The notes under the pieces: generated by a model | Databases searched by the model: none | What the model was told of the DNA's origin: nothing | Seen by the model: only the letters and a program-made list of their open reading frames with translations | Assembly: GCA_027036655.1 (NCBI GenBank) | Contig: JALWEC010000436.1 | Span: 1 to 7,419 of the forward strand | Reading direction: 5' to 3' | Source: Melioribacteraceae bacterium | GTDB lineage: Bacteria; Bacteroidota; Ignavibacteria; Ignavibacteriales; Melioribacteraceae | Length of the DNA: 7,419 nucleotides | In this document: piece after piece, positions 6,216 through 7,419 of the stretch | Position numbering within the stretch: position 1 is the first letter of the stretch | How the letters are laid out: every line of letters starts with the position of its first letter | Program-made: the position numbers and the translations under genes

Positions 6216-7419
6216 TTATTCCCATTTTATTGCTTCGATTACATTTGTTTTTGCCGCTATCGTTGAAGGATAGAGCGCGGAAAGAAAAGCGAGAAAGAGC
6301 GCCATAAAAGTAATGGCGAGAACATCGGAAAAATAAAGTTTAACCGGCAGAGCGTCAATAATGTATTTGGTCGCGTCAAGAGAATAGATGTGAAAATAAA
6401 GCTGCGCGAGGTAAATCGAAAATCCTATCAGAAACCCGAGTAACGCTCCTTTTAACCCGGTTAACGCTCCTTCAATCAAAAAGATTTTTTTTATGCTTTT
6501 CGTCGAAACACCGAATGAACGCATCACCCCGATATCCTTTTGCTTAACTGTTACGGACATTGTCAGAGAGCTTAAAATATTAAACGAAGCGATTGCTATG
6601 ATTAAGCTCAGAATTAGATATGCGCTCCAGCGTTCAATCCGCATAACGGTTAAAAGCTGCTTATGTGTATCTTCCCAAGTGGTAATTGTAGCAAAAGGAA
6701 AGTTTTTCACGGACAATGCCGATTTTAATTTTCCGGCATTCTTAAAGTCTTTCATAAAAACGCTGATTCCCGCAAGCCTGTTTTTTCTAACAAAAAGCGC
6801 TTTGGTTTTACTGAGAGGCATATAAACATATTTTGAATTCAGGCTGTTATTTCTCGTATTAAAAATCATTGTTATTACGGGCTTAATAACTCTCGGAGTA
6901 AGAAAAGTTGAAACCGATTTTTCGAGATTCTGAAAGCTTGTAACTCCAAGCGTGTCGCCGAGACGCGCATTCAGTTTTATTGCAGTATAGAGTGAGATTG
7001 CAATTGAATTTTTACCGGCGGACGATTCCGTTTCGGAATATTTTTTTAATCTGAAATTATCCGAAAAGTAGTAGCTATCCTCAACGCCGATAACGGTAAG
7101 AATATCAAAACTTTTTCCGACGCCGATAATAGCTTTACCCTGCGAGAAAAGATAGTATGACGAAACGCCTTTATAGTTGCGCAAAAATTTTTTGATACTA
7201 CCGATTTCCGTTTTATCAGGCGTTTTTGCAAAATGAATAGTAAGATGCGGCTCTGCTTCAAGCATCATCTTTTTAGCCAGGTCGCCGAAACCGTTAAAAA
7301 CCGATAACACAACAATCAGCGCGGCGACTCCGAGACTTACTCCGAGAACCGAAATCCGTGAAATAACGGTAATAAAATTGAGCCGGCGTTTCGACTTCAT
7401 ATATCTTTTGGCAACGAAG
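6216..7419 (-). CDS. lolC: LolC/LolE-type lipoprotein-release permease (5' end outside window)
   Basis: This is the inner-membrane subunit of the lipoprotein-release transporter. The ATG at 7400 is not the start: the frame continues to the window edge as FVAKRY before MKSKRRLNFITVIS, the usual N-terminal pattern of this family, so only a few residues are missing. Numbering from that internal Met, there is one membrane segment at about 11-36 (ending VVLSVFNGF), a periplasmic domain at about 40-255, then an FtsX-type core with segments at about 258-284, 305-333 and 356-382. The cytoplasmic loop VKQKDIGVMRSFGVS (285-299) is the coupling region that contacts the ATPase, and the end EAIKWE is typical. 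The gene precedes lolD by 1 nt. Only one permease is visible, so whether it works as a homodimer or with a second subunit encoded elsewhere is unknown. LolC and LolE cannot be told apart here. Confidence 0.9.
   Translation of the reverse strand, partial: FVAKRYMKSKRRLNFITVISRISVLGVSLGVAALIVVLSVFNGFGDLAKKMMLEAEPHLTIHFAKTPDKTEIGSIKKFLRNYKGVSSYYLFSQGKAIIGVGKSFDILTVIGVEDSYYFSDNFRLKKYSETESSAGKNSIAISLYTAIKLNARLGDTLGVTSFQNLEKSVSTFLTPRVIKPVITMIFNTRNNSLNSKYVYMPLSKTKALFVRKNRLAGISVFMKDFKNAGKLKSALSVKNFPFATITTWEDTHKQLLTVMRIERWSAYLILSLIIAIASFNILSSLTMSVTVKQKDIGVMRSFGVSTKSIKKIFLIEGALTGLKGALLGFLIGFSIYLAQLYFHIYSLDATKYIIDALPVKLYFSDVLAITFMALFLAFLSALYPSTIAAKTNVIEAIKWE

Noticed and set aside
6493..7261. Open frames at 6493-6825 (plus) and 7046-7261 (minus, other frame) inside the permease gene
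   Set aside because: The permease frame shows family motifs across this stretch, so these are shadows.

Overview
The window (about 40% G+C, AT-rich intergenic DNA) looks like a chromosomal segment of a Gram-negative bacterium. The outer membrane is implied by a LolCD-type lipoprotein-release ABC transporter. The gene set (ATP-dependent PEP carboxykinase, ArsP_2-type 10TM exporter, secreted Sel1-repeat protein, small CspA-family protein) and the '-S-x-S-Q' signal-peptide end would suit the Bacteroidota/Ignavibacteriota/Chlorobiota group. That placement is an inference from protein style, not a proof.

Layout from left to right: (1) the 3' part of a polytopic membrane transporter of the ArsP_2 / putative manganese or heavy-metal exporter type, cut by the left edge, followed 7 nt later on the same strand by a small unrecognised 121-aa protein; (2) convergent to them, a secreted Sel1-repeat protein whose real N-terminus, with a clear signal peptide, lies upstream of the only conventional start codon and seems to begin at a rare ATT codon; (3) a 190-bp MITE-like repeat ending 34 bp upstream of that start; (4) a CspA-family cold-shock gene on the minus strand with a strong intrinsic terminator; (5) a 527-bp intergenic stretch holding a second, 163-bp copy of the same repeat in the same orientation; (6) pckA on the plus strand with a plausible promoter; (7) an intrinsic terminator that probably serves both pckA and the convergent lolD; (8) lolD and its permease partner lolC/E on the minus strand, 1 nt apart, with the permease cut by the right edge just short of its start.

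Most genes are ordinary housekeeping functions. pckA links oxaloacetate and phosphoenolpyruvate for gluconeogenesis. LolCD extracts lipoproteins from the inner membrane. The transporter probably exports a divalent metal. I found no CRISPR array, toxin-antitoxin pair, prophage gene or defence system.

The points worth a second look are the pair of non-autonomous TA-flanked inverted-repeat elements either side of the cold-shock gene, and the apparent ATT start of the Sel1-repeat gene directly beside one of them. The small partner gene of the transporter is the only intact protein I could not recognise.
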